DNA of 64,000 bases, taken from Kosakonia oryzae. Lineage in GTDB: Bacteria; Pseudomonadota; Gammaproteobacteria; Enterobacterales; Enterobacteriaceae. A program made the position numbers and the translations under genes. Positions 1 to 8,683 of this stretch are shown piece by piece; positions within the stretch are counted from its first letter, which is position 1, and every line of letters begins with the position of its first letter. The DNA lies in assembly GCF_001658025.2 (NCBI RefSeq), contig NZ_CP014007.2, forward strand, positions 620,001-684,000, in the 5' to 3' direction. The notes beneath the pieces were generated by a model, which was not told the origin of the DNA, searched no databases, and worked only from the letters and a program-made list of their open reading frames with translations.

Positions 1-343
1 GCACCCGCCGCTGGAGCGCCGCCGGAACCGCAAAGTAGCTGAACAGCATCAGCCAGACAAAGACGTTATCCACCGCCAGCGCTTTTTCAATCAAATAACC
101 GGTGAGAAACGCCAGCGCCTGCGTATCGGCCACCGCGCGCCCTTCGGTTTGCGTCAGATACCACCAGAACGCGGCATTAAAGAGTAATGAGAGGCTAACC
201 CAGACGATCGACCATACGGCCGCTTGCTTCATGGACATGGTGTGCGCGCCGCGTCGTCCCTGAAGCAAGAGGTCGATGGCCAGCATAATCACGACCACGA
301 CAGCGAACCCGCCCCATAACATCGGTGTGCCGACTGTATTCAT
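1..343 (-). CDS. alx: Alx, TerC-family inner-membrane protein (5-prime part only)
   Basis: The N-terminal 114 residues are in the window; the gene runs off the left edge. The protein begins [20 protein letters not shown] and continues with hydrophobic segments at about residues 8-25, 40-62 and 78-108, with the [15 protein letters not shown] signature of the TerC family. It matches E. coli Alx closely. Alx is a multi-spanning inner-membrane protein linked to manganese export and alkaline pH response. The start codon lies 28 bases downstream of the terminator-like hairpin of the leader riboswitch, after the AAGGAATTC ribosome-binding region. Regulation by the upstream riboswitch is expected from E. 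coli. Confidence 0.95.
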   Translation of the reverse strand, partial: MNTVGTPMLWGGFAVVVVIMLAIDLLLQGRRGAHTMSMKQAAVWSIVWVSLSLLFNAAFWWYLTQTEGRAVADTQALAFLTGYLIEKALAVDNVFVWLMLFSYFAVPAALQRRV

Positions 344-364
344 AATGAATTCCTTACCTAAAAC

Positions 365-525
365 AAAAAACGGCTAACGTCGAAAGACGTCAGCCGCTTG
401 CTTTAGATGCAGGGAGTCTCGCCTTCCGGCAAGGTCTCACTTACGTCGGTGTAGACGCCCGGCGACCGGATGCAGTAACGCATCGTAATGACGATCCACC
501 GGCAATGAAGTTACTCCCCTTTGCG
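365..525 (-). ncRNA. yybP-ykoY manganese riboswitch / alx pH-responsive leader (PRE, SraF)
   Basis: Read on the minus strand, the alx leader starts with AAAGGGGAGTA, contains GTGAGACCTTGCCGGAAGGC and closes with GAGACTCCC, the conserved parts of the yybP-ykoY aptamer (Rfam RF00080). The aptamer covers about 409-525. It is followed by a GC-rich hairpin (371-396, loop TTTCG region) and a run of Ts, the expression platform. In E. coli this leader, called PRE or SraF, senses Mn2+ and alkaline pH and controls alx. The transcription start inferred from the promoter falls at the first base of the aptamer. Confidence 0.9.
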
Positions 526-531
526 AGTAAC

Positions 532-560
532 AAAATATGTCAGTCCATTCATGCCGTCAA
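532..560 (-). promoter_or_regulatory. Sigma-70 promoter of alx
   Basis: On the minus strand TTGACG (555-560) and TATTTT (532-537) are separated by exactly 17 bases. The predicted start site, about 7 bases further, coincides with the 5-prime end of the riboswitch aptamer, which supports the call. Confidence 0.7.
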
Positions 561-588
561 TGAGTCGGCCTCCCTGGTTTACGAACCT

Positions 589-1587
589 TTACGCAGTGAG
601 TTCGACACCTACATCATCTGCCGGGAATTTCACGCCGGTCTGACGGCGGATTTCCGTTTGCAGTTTGGCCGTGGTACGGCTGATAGCCAGCCCCGGATGG
701 TTGATCTCATTCTCTTCCACCAGCCGGGCAAAGGTCTCTGCTTCATAGAGCATGGTGTTGATATGCTGCGGCTGCGTCAGCTCCTGCGCTTTACTGCCGC
801 GCGGCACGAACGACACTTTCTGGCATTCGGAAATCTTTTCTACCAGCAGCGAACCGGCTTCACCCTGGATTTCGCTTGGCAAAACGGAGTCGCTCACTTT
901 CGAGTGTTGCAGCGTGACGCTGAAATCACCGTAATCCATTACCACTACGCCGTGCGCATCAACGCCGCTGTCGAGCAGGCTGGCGGTGGCCTGCACGCTG
1001 TGCGGCTCGCCCCACAGCGCTACTGCAGATGCCAGGCAGTAGAAGCCGATATCCATAATCGAACCGTTAGAGAACGCCGGATTAAAGGTATTTGGGTTTT
1101 CGCCATCCAGATAACGCTGGTAGCGCGAAGAGTACTGGCAGTAGTTAATAAAGGCTTTTCGCATTTTGCCCACTTTCGCCAGCGACTGTTTCAGCAGGAT
1201 GAAGTTCGGCAGGCTGGCGGTTTTGAAGGCTTCAAACAGTACCACCTGATTTTCCCGCGCGCAGGCAATCGCCGCTTCGACCTCCTGTAAGTTCGAGGCC
1301 AGCGGCTTTTCGCAGATCACATGCTTTTTGTGGCTCAGAAACAGCCGGGTCTGCGGGAAATGCAGAGAGTTCGGGCTGGCAATATACACCGCGTCAATGG
1401 CATCGCTTTTCGCCATCTCATCCAGAGAGGTAAAAAGATGTTCTACCGGGTAGTCGTTGGCGAACGTTTGCGCCTGTTCAAGGCTGCGGGAAAAAACGGC
1501 GGTGAGTTTATATTTGCCCGTCTCATGGGCGGCGTCGACAAACTGGCGGGTGATCCAGTTTGTACCTATGACAGCGAAACGTATCAT
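589..1587 (-). CDS. ygjR: YgjR, Gfo/Idh/MocA-family oxidoreductase
   Basis: A 332-residue NAD(P)-dependent oxidoreductase of unknown substrate. The N-terminus has a Rossmann fold beginning MIRFAVIGTNWI (a GxxxxT variant of the usual GxGxxG), followed by the family signature CEKPLASN near residue 93 and a C-terminal Gfo/Idh/MocA domain. It is nearly colinear with E. coli YgjR (334 residues) and sits next to alx as in E. coli. It is probably transcribed alone: the next gene upstream (1682-2863) has the same direction but lies 94 bases away and belongs to an accessory cluster. Confidence 0.93.
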   Translation of the reverse strand: MIRFAVIGTNWITRQFVDAAHETGKYKLTAVFSRSLEQAQTFANDYPVEHLFTSLDEMAKSDAIDAVYIASPNSLHFPQTRLFLSHKKHVICEKPLASNLQEVEAAIACARENQVVLFEAFKTASLPNFILLKQSLAKVGKMRKAFINYCQYSSRYQRYLDGENPNTFNPAFSNGSIMDIGFYCLASAVALWGEPHSVQATASLLDSGVDAHGVVVMDYGDFSVTLQHSKVSDSVLPSEIQGEAGSLLVEKISECQKVSFVPRGSKAQELTQPQHINTMLYEAETFARLVEENEINHPGLAISRTTAKLQTEIRRQTGVKFPADDVGVELTA

Positions 1588-1681
1588 AAGGGCGCAATTT
1601 CTCCGTAAAGGGGGGATTTGTGCACTCTACCACGTCAGAATGACAAAACCAGTGCACTGCTACGCAGAAGCACAAATGGTC

Positions 1682-2863
1682 TCAACCGGGAAAGAGACGC
1701 AGCGCGGCAATGCGTGAAAGTGCGGTTTCGAGCGCTTCATCGCTGGCCGTCAGGCTGATACGAATAAACCGCTCGCCTCCTTTACCAAAGCCAGAACCCG
1801 GCGCAACCAGCACATGCGCCTCGTTCAGCAGTAAAGCGGAAAACGTAGCGGCATTAAAGCCTGCAGGTACGGGCAGCCAGAGAAAGAATGTGCCTTGCCT
1901 GGCATGTACCGGCCATGACATCGCGGCCAGCGTTGCCAGCACCCATTTGCGTCGCCGATGGTAAACCGCCACCAGTTGCTGCATACGCTGTGGCGGCAGC
2001 GCTAACGCCGCGATTGCCGCATCCTGCACCGCGCCAAAAACGGTGCTGTAGCTGTGGGTATGCAGCTTTTTAAACGCCTGAATGACAGACGCATTGCCGA
2101 CAGCAAAACCAAAACGCCAGCCCGCCATGCTGAAGGTTTTCGACAGCGTATAGGTCTCCACGCCCCACGCTTTAGCGCCGGGCATTGCCAGCAGGCTTAA
2201 TGGCGCTTCCTCTGCATGGCTGCCAATCGCCGCATAGGCAAAATCATGCACCACCGGAAGATGGTGCTCGCGGGCAAAATCGAGCGCTGCCGCGAACAAC
2301 GCTGGTGTGGCCAGTACGCCGGTGGGGTTGTGCGGATAATTGAGCATCAACAAACCGGCATGACGGGCGACGTCGGCGGGCACGCGGCTGAAATCCGGCA
2401 AAAAGTCATTGGCTTCCTCCAGCGGGATGCCATAAAAGCGAGCCTGCGCCTGTAGCGCCGCTGAACGATAAATGGGGTAACAAGGGTCGGTAGAGATCAG
2501 GTATTGTCCCGGGTGGAGCAGTGCGCGCGGTAGACCGCTGACGCCGATGTGCGATCCCTGGAAAACCGCCACTTCCCGCTCCGGATCCAGTTCGACGCCA
2601 TAGCGTTGCCGGTAAAAATCGGCAATCGCCTGGCGCACCTGTGTTTTGCCCCAGAACGAGGGATAGCCGTGGTTCTGCTCATCGGCAACGGCCTGTTGCA
2701 GGCGGGCAATGATTTCCGGCGGTGTGGGTTGCCCAGGGCTGCCGCTGGAGAGATCGACGAGCGGCAACGCGGCGGTATCAATGGTTGCCGCCACCTTTTC
2801 CAGCGCGCTAAACAGGTTCTCTTCCAGCGCATCGATCAACGGTGAAGGGGAAAAATCAGGCAT
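1682..2863 (-). CDS. Class I/II PLP-dependent aminotransferase (accessory)
   Basis: A 393-residue fold-type I aminotransferase. Visible features are the NYPHNPTGV motif, HDFAYA (cofactor-binding Asp and Tyr), the lysine motif TLSKTFSMAGWRFG with the Schiff-base Lys near residue 242, and a late phosphate-binding Arg (ERFIRISL). The family includes methionine, aspartate and diaminopimelate aminotransferases; the substrate cannot be fixed from sequence. The start at 2863 (MPDFSPSP) is chosen over the longer frame from 2974 because the extra 37 residues are unlike the family. The gene diverges from the MetQ-like importer operon across a 196-base AT-rich region, so shared regulation and a sulfur amino-acid or keto-acid role are plausible but inferred. 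Confidence 0.85.
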   Translation of the reverse strand: MPDFSPSPLIDALEENLFSALEKVAATIDTAALPLVDLSSGSPGQPTPPEIIARLQQAVADEQNHGYPSFWGKTQVRQAIADFYRQRYGVELDPEREVAVFQGSHIGVSGLPRALLHPGQYLISTDPCYPIYRSAALQAQARFYGIPLEEANDFLPDFSRVPADVARHAGLLMLNYPHNPTGVLATPALFAAALDFAREHHLPVVHDFAYAAIGSHAEEAPLSLLAMPGAKAWGVETYTLSKTFSMAGWRFGFAVGNASVIQAFKKLHTHSYSTVFGAVQDAAIAALALPPQRMQQLVAVYHRRRKWVLATLAAMSWPVHARQGTFFLWLPVPAGFNAATFSALLLNEAHVLVAPGSGFGKGGERFIRISLTASDEALETALSRIAALRLFPG

Positions 2864-3023
2864 AGTTTGCTCAACACAATATTTATTATTCCCTATGGCA
2901 TAACAGCAAATGGCGGATTCACTAAAGAATAAAAGCGGCAATGGTTTTTTATTTTTTGAATATTCTGTAGGCAATTATCGTTATGACAAAAAAGCAAAAT
3001 AAAAATATATCGCCTGTGATTTA

Positions 3024-3046
3024 ATCAGATCGAAATTTACTCTGAT
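3024..3046. promoter_or_regulatory. Inverted repeat ATCAGA-N11-TCTGAT before the metQ-like gene
   Basis: A perfect 6-base inverted repeat with 11-base spacer ends 13 bases before the chosen start codon of the MetQ-like gene. It could be an operator or an RNA hairpin close to the ribosome-binding site (GGGGA at 3047-3051). No MetJ box (AGACGTCT repeats) was seen in the divergent region 2864-3059, nor a recognisable SAM riboswitch. Confidence 0.35.
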
Positions 3047-3059
3047 GGGGACATTGTTA

Positions 3060-3875
3060 ATGAGCAGGCCAGTCATATTGGGTGTTATCTTTGCTTTATT
3101 CGCCACTTCCTCTTCGCTGGCGCAGGCGGCGGATGCACAAACTAAACTCATCCGCGTAGGTTTTAACCCTGGCCCTTATAAAGAGCAGTTTGAAAAAGGC
3201 GTGGTCCCTTTCCTGCAGGCGAAAGGCTACACCGTCGAATTTAAAGATTTCAGCGACGGTATTCAGGTGAATGACGCGGTGGCGCGCGGGAATATTGAAG
3301 CCAATATCATGCAGCACCCGGTGTACCTTAAATCGGTGAATGAACGTTTAGGCATCGATAATATCGGCATTGTGCAGGTGCCGACACCGCCGATGGGCCT
3401 CTATTCCGCGAAGATAAAACAACTGGCGAAACCCGAGGCGGGCACCACGGTTTCAGTACCGAATCAGCCCTCGAACGAGTATCGCGCCGCGCTGGTGCTG
3501 CAAAGCCTGGGCTGGATAAAGATCGATCCAAAGAGCGATCCGGCCACCTTCTCCCAGCGCAATATCCGCGAAAACCCATATAAAATCGTGTTGAAAGAGA
3601 TGGATAACGCCCAGCAGGTTCGCGCCCTGCCGGATGTGGATTATGGATTAATTCAGGGTAATTTTGCGGTTTCCAGCGGAATGAAACTGGCTTCAGCATT
3701 AAAACTGGAAGATCCCACCAGCAACTTTATTAATGTGGTGACCATCGCGGGCAAAAATAAAGATGCGCAGTTTGCCAAAGATATTATTGCTGGCTATCAC
3801 TCAGCCGAATTCAAAAATTATATTCACGGGCAATCGCAATATAGCGGCTATCTGTTGCCTGATTACTTTAAATAA
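3060..3875 (+). CDS. MetQ/NlpA-family periplasmic substrate-binding protein
   Basis: A 271-residue solute-binding protein of the NlpA/MetQ family: signal peptide of about 24 residues ending AQA, then LIRVGFNPGPYKEQFEK and NIMQHPVYLKS typical of methionine-binding proteins. Unlike most MetQ proteins there is no lipobox cysteine, so it should be a soluble periplasmic protein. The start at 3060 is preferred over ATG 3045 because only it has a Shine-Dalgarno-like GGGGA upstream. It is first in a five-gene operon, with 8 bases to the ATPase gene. Family members bind methionine, its sulfoxides or other small amino acids; the ligand here is unknown. Confidence 0.87.
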   Translation: MSRPVILGVIFALFATSSSLAQAADAQTKLIRVGFNPGPYKEQFEKGVVPFLQAKGYTVEFKDFSDGIQVNDAVARGNIEANIMQHPVYLKSVNERLGIDNIGIVQVPTPPMGLYSAKIKQLAKPEAGTTVSVPNQPSNEYRAALVLQSLGWIKIDPKSDPATFSQRNIRENPYKIVLKEMDNAQQVRALPDVDYGLIQGNFAVSSGMKLASALKLEDPTSNFINVVTIAGKNKDAQFAKDIIAGYHSAEFKNYIHGQSQYSGYLLPDYFK

Positions 3876-3883
3876 ATAATCCG

Positions 3884-4891
3884 ATGATTGAGTTTCGTAA
3901 CGTCAGTAAAACCTTTGCGCGTAACGGCCACCAAATCCAGGCGCTGGATAACATTACGCTGAAAATTGAAAAGGGCGATATTTTCGGGATTATTGGTTAC
4001 AGCGGTGCAGGGAAAAGTACCTTGCTACGTTTAATCAATCGTCTTGAATCGCCAGGGAAAGGCGATGTCGTGCTGAATGGCGAATCGCTGCAGGGCGTAA
4101 CCGGAAAGCGCTTGCAGGCGATCAAAAAAAACATCGGCATGATCTTTCAGAATTTTAATTTGCTGAATGCGAAAACCGTTTTCCATAACGTAGCCATCCC
4201 ATTGATTCTGCAAGGCAAAGATAAAGCTTTTATTCAGGCGCGTGTTACGGAACTGCTCGATTTCGTCAGCCTTGGCGACAAGGCGCACAGCTATCCGGAC
4301 GAGTTATCCGGCGGGCAGAAACAGCGCGTTGGCATCGCCCGTGCGCTGGCAACCAACCCTTCAGTGCTGCTGTGCGACGAAGCGACCTCGGCGCTGGATC
4401 CGCACACGACCGTACAGATCCTGCTGCTACTGAAAGAGATTAATCAGCGCTATGGCATCACTATTGTGTTGATTACTCATGAAATGTCAGTGGTGCAAAA
4501 GATTTGCAACAAAGTGGCGGTGATGGAGCGGGGCCGGGTCGTGGAGCACGGCGAAGTGTTTACGTTGTTCGCTGAACCCCGTCATGCCGTAACCGCCAGC
4601 TTTGTGCAGTCGGTGATCCATGACCGGCTTCCGGCGCGCGTTGATGCATTGCTTCAGGCGCACGGGCGCGGTTTGCGGCTGGAGTTTGTCGGCAGCACCG
4701 CGCAACAGCCGATCATCAACCGCATCATTAAAAGTTATGCGATTGAAATCAATATTCTTTTTGCCAGCATGTCGGAAGTCCAGAACCGCATTATCGGTTT
4801 TATGATTGTGCAAATTCAGGGAGATGACGCGGCGATAACGAGCGCGATTGCCGATCTTCACGAGGCGGGGGTAAAAATCAGCGATGTTTGA
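3884..4891 (+). CDS. MetN-type ABC importer ATPase with NIL domain
   Basis: A 335-residue ATPase: Walker A GYSGAGKST (about residues 38-46), signature LSGGQKQR, Walker B VLLCDEATSALD and switch His in ITHEMS. The C-terminal 90 residues form a NIL/ACT-like domain as in E. coli MetN (343 residues), where it binds methionine and inhibits transport. This supports an amino-acid, methionine-type transporter rather than another ABC class. It overlaps the permease gene by 8 bases (ATG at 4884), indicating translational coupling. It is a paralogue distinct from a normal metNIQ locus, which lies elsewhere in enterobacteria. Confidence 0.9.
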   Translation: MIEFRNVSKTFARNGHQIQALDNITLKIEKGDIFGIIGYSGAGKSTLLRLINRLESPGKGDVVLNGESLQGVTGKRLQAIKKNIGMIFQNFNLLNAKTVFHNVAIPLILQGKDKAFIQARVTELLDFVSLGDKAHSYPDELSGGQKQRVGIARALATNPSVLLCDEATSALDPHTTVQILLLLKEINQRYGITIVLITHEMSVVQKICNKVAVMERGRVVEHGEVFTLFAEPRHAVTASFVQSVIHDRLPARVDALLQAHGRGLRLEFVGSTAQQPIINRIIKSYAIEINILFASMSEVQNRIIGFMIVQIQGDDAAITSAIADLHEAGVKISDV

Positions 4892-5561
4892 GTTATTTGA
4901 TACTGCCGTAACCGGTGACCAGTTTGTGCTGGCGCTGCATGACACGCTGGTGATGGTGTGCGTGTCGTTAGGATTTGGCTCGTTGCTTGGCATTCCGCTG
5001 GGAATTGTACTGGTGATTTGCCGACCCGGCGGCATTGTGCCTAATCGCGTGGTTCATCAGGTGCTAAACCCGGTGATCAACGTCGTGCGCTCGCTGCCTT
5101 TTATCATTTTGCTGATCACCATTCTGCCTTTCACCCGTTTGCTGGTTGGCACCACCATCGGTACTGCCGGGGCGATTGTGCCGCTGATTGTCTTTATCGC
5201 CCCGTATATTTCGCGGCTGGTGGAGAGTTCACTGCTGGATATTGATGACGGCATTCTGGAAGCGGCGGATGCGATGGGCGCTTCTCCGTTGCAGACGATC
5301 TGGCACTTTATGCTGCCGGAAGCCGCCTCTTCGCTGGTCCTTGCATTAACGACCGCCACCATTGGCCTGCTGGGCGCCACCGCGATGGCCGGAACGGTTG
5401 GCGGCGGCGGCATCGGCGATCTCGCCATTACTTACGGCTACCAGCGCTTTGATGCGTTTGCCACGCTGGTGACCGCCCTTGTTCTGATTGTCATTGTGCA
5501 GTTAATCCAGACCCTCGGCACCCGCCTGGCGCGCCGTCTGCGCCGCGAGTCGTCGCGGTAA
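4884..5561 (+). CDS. MetI-type ABC importer permease
   Basis: A 225-residue inner-membrane permease with about five hydrophobic segments and the EAA-type cytoplasmic loop [21 protein letters not shown] that docks on the ATPase. Size and layout match E. coli MetI (217 residues). It forms the importer with the two preceding genes. The following LuxS-like gene starts 16 bases downstream with its own GAGGAG ribosome-binding site, so the transporter and LuxS-like enzyme are very likely co-transcribed. Confidence 0.9.
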   Translation: MFELFDTAVTGDQFVLALHDTLVMVCVSLGFGSLLGIPLGIVLVICRPGGIVPNRVVHQVLNPVINVVRSLPFIILLITILPFTRLLVGTTIGTAGAIVPLIVFIAPYISRLVESSLLDIDDGILEAADAMGASPLQTIWHFMLPEAASSLVLALTTATIGLLGATAMAGTVGGGGIGDLAITYGYQRFDAFATLVTALVLIVIVQLIQTLGTRLARRLRRESSR

Positions 5562-5577
5562 CCCTGAGGAGAAAATC

Positions 5578-6036
5578 ATGCCTGTTGTTGAAAGCTTTAC
5601 GCTCGACCACACCAAAGTAAAAGCCCCTTACGTTCGCGTTGCCGGTGTTGAACGCCACGCGCTGGGCAGCGTGGTGCAAAAGTTTGATTTGCGTTTGCTG
5701 CAACCGAATACCGACGCCATTCCCACGGCGGCGCTGCACACGCTGGAGCATCTGCTGGCCTTTGGCCTGCGCGAGGAGCTGGACGGCATTATCGATATTT
5801 CGCCGATGGGCTGCCGTACCGGTTTCTACCTGATCCTGTGGGATGAGCACAAACCTGCCGATGTGGCTGCCGCTCTGACGTGCGTCCTGCGCCGCGTACT
5901 TGACGCGACGGATGTTCCGGCTGTGACGCCGCTGGCCTGCGGCAACTATCGCGACCATTCGCTTTTCTCGGCGCAGGAGTACGCAAAACAGGTGCTTGCA
6001 GCCGGGATCAGCGATGACCCGTTTCGGCGTAACTAA
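5578..6036 (+). CDS. LuxS-like S-ribosylhomocysteine lyase paralogue
   Basis: A 152-residue protein with the complete LuxS active site: Ser6, His11, Arg39, zinc ligands His54 and His58 in HTLEH with Glu57, catalytic Cys79 in SPMGCRTG, and third zinc ligand Cys121. LuxS is an Fe/Zn metalloenzyme that splits S-ribosylhomocysteine into homocysteine and the AI-2 precursor DPD. The sequence ([23 protein letters not shown]) is closer to the Bacillus-type LuxS than to the 171-residue enterobacterial enzyme, suggesting a horizontally acquired second copy. It sits between a MetQNI-like importer and an SDR gene (2-base gap), so it may act on an imported thioether. Family membership is clear; substrate is inferred. 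Confidence 0.88.
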   Translation: MPVVESFTLDHTKVKAPYVRVAGVERHALGSVVQKFDLRLLQPNTDAIPTAALHTLEHLLAFGLREELDGIIDISPMGCRTGFYLILWDEHKPADVAAALTCVLRRVLDATDVPAVTPLACGNYRDHSLFSAQEYAKQVLAAGISDDPFRRN

Positions 6037-6038
6037 CC

Positions 6039-6800
6039 ATGATTGCCCTCGACTTTAGCGGGCAAACCGCCGTGGTGAGCGGTGGGTTACAGGGGATCGG
6101 CAAAGCGATTGCCGATCTGCTGCATCATGGCGGCGCGAATGTTGTTGTCGGCGATATCGCCGCCACAGCCGCACAATTGCATTCACGCTATCTGCTGCAA
6201 CCCTGCGATGTCGCTTCGCGCCCGCAGGCGGAGGCCTTGATCGACGCTGCGATGAGTACGTTTGGCGGGGTGAATATTCTGGTCAACAGTTGCGGCGTTT
6301 CGGCGATGAGCCCGGTAGATGCAATGCGCGATAGCGACTGGCAGCGGCTGCTGGACATCAACGTTAAAGGGCTGAGTTACCTGTCAGAAGCGGCGATCCG
6401 CGTGATGAAACCGCAATCCGCCGGGCGCATCATCAATATTGCGTCGCAGGCCGGGAAAAACGGTTACCGATTGATGGGGCAATATGTCGCCACCAAGCAT
6501 GCGGTGCTGGGGCTGACGCGGGTGATGGCTATCGAACTGGCGCGGCATAACATTCTGGTGAACGCCGTTTGTCCCGGTATTGTTGAGACCGAAATGAAGT
6601 GGCGCGAACGGCGCGAAGGTGCGGTTTTGCGCGGTTTAACGGCGGAAGATATCTATGCGGAAGATTGTTCGCAAGTGCTGCTGGGGCGCACGGCGCAGCC
6701 GCTGGATGTCGCCAACGTGGTCGCCTTTCTCGCCAGCCCGTTAGCCTCGTATATGACCGGGCAGGCCATCAATGTCACCGGTGGCATGACCATGCATTAA
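6039..6800 (+). CDS. Short-chain dehydrogenase/reductase (SDR), polyol-dehydrogenase-like
   Basis: A 253-residue classical SDR: nucleotide-binding GGLQGIG near the N-terminus (about residue 15), acidic Asp after beta-2 (VVVGDI) suggesting NAD(H), NSCG for the usual NNAG, catalytic Ser in IINIASQAG, Tyr and Lys in YVATK, and the C-terminal TGQAINVTGGMTMH. It is the last gene of the operon, 2 bases after the LuxS-like gene. Coupling suggests that it oxidises or reduces the substrate or sugar product of that enzyme (for example a ketose such as DPD); this is inference from position. Resemblance is to sorbitol and other polyol dehydrogenases. Confidence 0.85.
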   Translation: MIALDFSGQTAVVSGGLQGIGKAIADLLHHGGANVVVGDIAATAAQLHSRYLLQPCDVASRPQAEALIDAAMSTFGGVNILVNSCGVSAMSPVDAMRDSDWQRLLDINVKGLSYLSEAAIRVMKPQSAGRIINIASQAGKNGYRLMGQYVATKHAVLGLTRVMAIELARHNILVNAVCPGIVETEMKWRERREGAVLRGLTAEDIYAEDCSQVLLGRTAQPLDVANVVAFLASPLASYMTGQAINVTGGMTMH

Positions 6801-6806
6801 CAAACC

Positions 6807-6830
6807 GGGTTCCGCGTCCTTGCGGAACCC
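6807..6830 (+). terminator. Stem-loop after the LuxS-like operon
   Basis: GGGTTCCGC (6807-6815) pairs with GCGGAACCC (6822-6830) around a 6-base loop, in the 38-base gap between the convergent SDR and aminotransferase genes. There is no U-run, so termination may be weak or the stem may only stabilise 3-prime ends. Confidence 0.6.
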
Positions 6831-6838
6831 GCCAGGGC

Positions 6839-8032
6839 TTATTGAACGGCGGCGAACGCCTGCGCCACGCGGGCGATATTGTGATGGTTCAGACCGGCCA
6901 CACAAGCACGGCCGCTGGCGATCAGGTAAACGCCAAACAGTTCACGCAACTTTTCCACCTGCTCAGGGCTAAAACCGGTGTAACTGAACATGCCGCGCTG
7001 GCTTAGCAGGAAGCTGAAATCCTGCTGCGGTAACGCGCTTTTCAGTGCTGCCACCAGTGCGTGACGCATTTCGCTGATACGGCTACGCATCGCTTCCACT
7101 TCAGTACGCCAGAGTGCATTGAGTTGCGGGTCGTTCAGCACCAGTGAAACCACCTGTGCGCCGAAATTCGGCGGGCTGGAGTAGTTGCGCCGCACCGTGG
7201 CTTTAAGCTGCCCAAGTACGCGGGCGGCGGCGTCCGCATCTTCACATACCACTGACAATCCGCCGACGCGCTCGCCATAGAGCGAGAAGATTTTCGAGAA
7301 CGAGTTGCTGACCAGCGCAGGCAAACCGGCGCTGGCAATGGCGCGAATGGCATAGGCATCGTCATCCAGCCCCTCGCCAAAGCCTTGGTAGGCGATGTCG
7401 AGGAACGGGATCAGTTCGCGGGAAATAAGCACTTCAATGACCTGATCCCACTGGTTACGCGTCAGATCCGCCCCGGTTGGGTTATGGCAGCAGGGATGCA
7501 ACAGCACGATACTGCGCGGCGGCAGCGTTTTCAGCGTGGCGAGCATGGCTGCGAAATCGACGCCGCGGCTGGCGTTATCAAAGTAGGGATAGCTATGCAC
7601 CGTGAACCCGGCACCGGCGAAAATCGCGATATGGTTTTCCCAGGTCGGATCGCTGACCCAGACTTCGGAGTCCGGGAAGTAGCTTTTCAGAAAGTCCGCG
7701 CCCACTTTCAGCGCACCGGAACCGCCCAGCGTCTGGATGGTGGTTATACGCCCGGCACGCAGCGCCGGATGTAACTCACCGAACAGCAGCGTTTGCACTG
7801 CGCTGCGGTAAGGCGCAAAACCTTCCATCGGCAGATAGAGGCTGGCGCTTTGCGGCTGGCTTTGCAGGCGCTCTTCTGCCTGCTGTACGGCCTTGAGGCG
7901 CGGAATGATCGCCTGCTCATTGTAATAAAGACCGATACTGAGATTGACCTTGTCGCCACGGTTATCCTGATTGAAAGCCTCCATCAGAGAGAGGATCGGA
8001 TCGCCCGCATAGGCATCAACATTCTGGAACAC
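6839..8032 (-). CDS. Aromatic/aspartate aminotransferase, TyrB/AspC family (accessory)
   Basis: A 397-residue class I aminotransferase whose full length matches TyrB and AspC: start [54 protein letters not shown] and the Schiff-base lysine motif [16 protein letters not shown]. It is not the usual tyrB or aspC by location. It is the second gene after the YitT-family gene (36-base gap) and probably in one operon under the adjacent Lrp-type regulator. Typical substrates are aromatic amino acids, aspartate or short-chain keto acids; the one used here is unknown. Confidence 0.88.
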   Translation of the reverse strand: MFQNVDAYAGDPILSLMEAFNQDNRGDKVNLSIGLYYNEQAIIPRLKAVQQAEERLQSQPQSASLYLPMEGFAPYRSAVQTLLFGELHPALRAGRITTIQTLGGSGALKVGADFLKSYFPDSEVWVSDPTWENHIAIFAGAGFTVHSYPYFDNASRGVDFAAMLATLKTLPPRSIVLLHPCCHNPTGADLTRNQWDQVIEVLISRELIPFLDIAYQGFGEGLDDDAYAIRAIASAGLPALVSNSFSKIFSLYGERVGGLSVVCEDADAAARVLGQLKATVRRNYSSPPNFGAQVVSLVLNDPQLNALWRTEVEAMRSRISEMRHALVAALKSALPQQDFSFLLSQRGMFSYTGFSPEQVEKLRELFGVYLIASGRACVAGLNHHNIARVAQAFAAVQ

Positions 8033-8068
8033 GTTACAACTCCTGGGGTTGGTCAGAGGTTCAATCCA

Positions 8069-8683
8069 TTACACCGCGTAGCGTCCGGGGCGGTGGTTCA
8101 TGGCGATAATCAAATTGAGGATGGTCGCGCCAACAACCGACACCACCAGCATTGGCCAATTCACCACAAACAGCGAAGCGGTGACGATGCAGGCATCCAC
8201 CACCATCTGGAATTTCCCGGCGCGGATCCCGCTCTTTTCCTGAAGCCAGAGCGCCAGAATATTCATACCGCCGAGGCTGGCTTTATGGCGGAAAAGCACC
8301 ACAAAACCAATACCCATCATGATGTTGCCAAACAGCGTGGCGTAGAACGGGTTGAGCTGATCGATATGAATAAAGCGGCCATGCAGATCGGAAAAGAGCG
8401 ATACCAACGCCACGGCGCAGAAGGTCTTCAACGTAAACTGCGCGCCCATGCGGCGCACGGAGAGCCAGTAAAACGGCAGGTTAATCAGGAAGAACGCCAC
8501 GCCAAACGAAACATGAGTGGTGTAGTGGATCAGAAACGCCAGCCCTGCCGTCCCGCCGGTCAGCGCGCCGGATTGACGAAACAGCACAACGCCAAATGAG
8601 ATCATCAGCGTGCCAAACAGCAGTGCCAGCGCATCTTCCAGCCAGCTATGGGCGAGTTTATCTGGGGTAAGGACGTTATCCAT
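8069..8683 (-). CDS. YitT-family inner-membrane protein
   Basis: A 204-residue membrane protein with about five hydrophobic segments (roughly residues 20-40, 54-73, 83-100, 112-130, 150-195) and the family-typical FGVVLFRQSGALTGGTAGLAFL start. YitT/DUF161 proteins are poorly characterised; transport of small metabolites has been suggested. ATG at 8683 is preferred to a TTG four codons upstream. It is the first gene of a two-gene operon with the aminotransferase and is preceded by a 250-base regulatory region next to an Lrp/AsnC gene, an arrangement common for amino-acid exporters. An export role is inference only. Confidence 0.8.
   Translation of the reverse strand: MDNVLTPDKLAHSWLEDALALLFGTLMISFGVVLFRQSGALTGGTAGLAFLIHYTTHVSFGVAFFLINLPFYWLSVRRMGAQFTLKTFCAVALVSLFSDLHGRFIHIDQLNPFYATLFGNIMMGIGFVVLFRHKASLGGMNILALWLQEKSGIRAGKFQMVVDACIVTASLFVVNWPMLVVSVVGATILNLIIAMNHRPGRYAV

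Noticed and set aside
2864..3059. MetJ box or SAM riboswitch expected before a methionine-type importer
   Set aside because: No AGACGTCT repeats and no SAM-aptamer conserved blocks were found; only the ATCAGA inverted repeat is visible.
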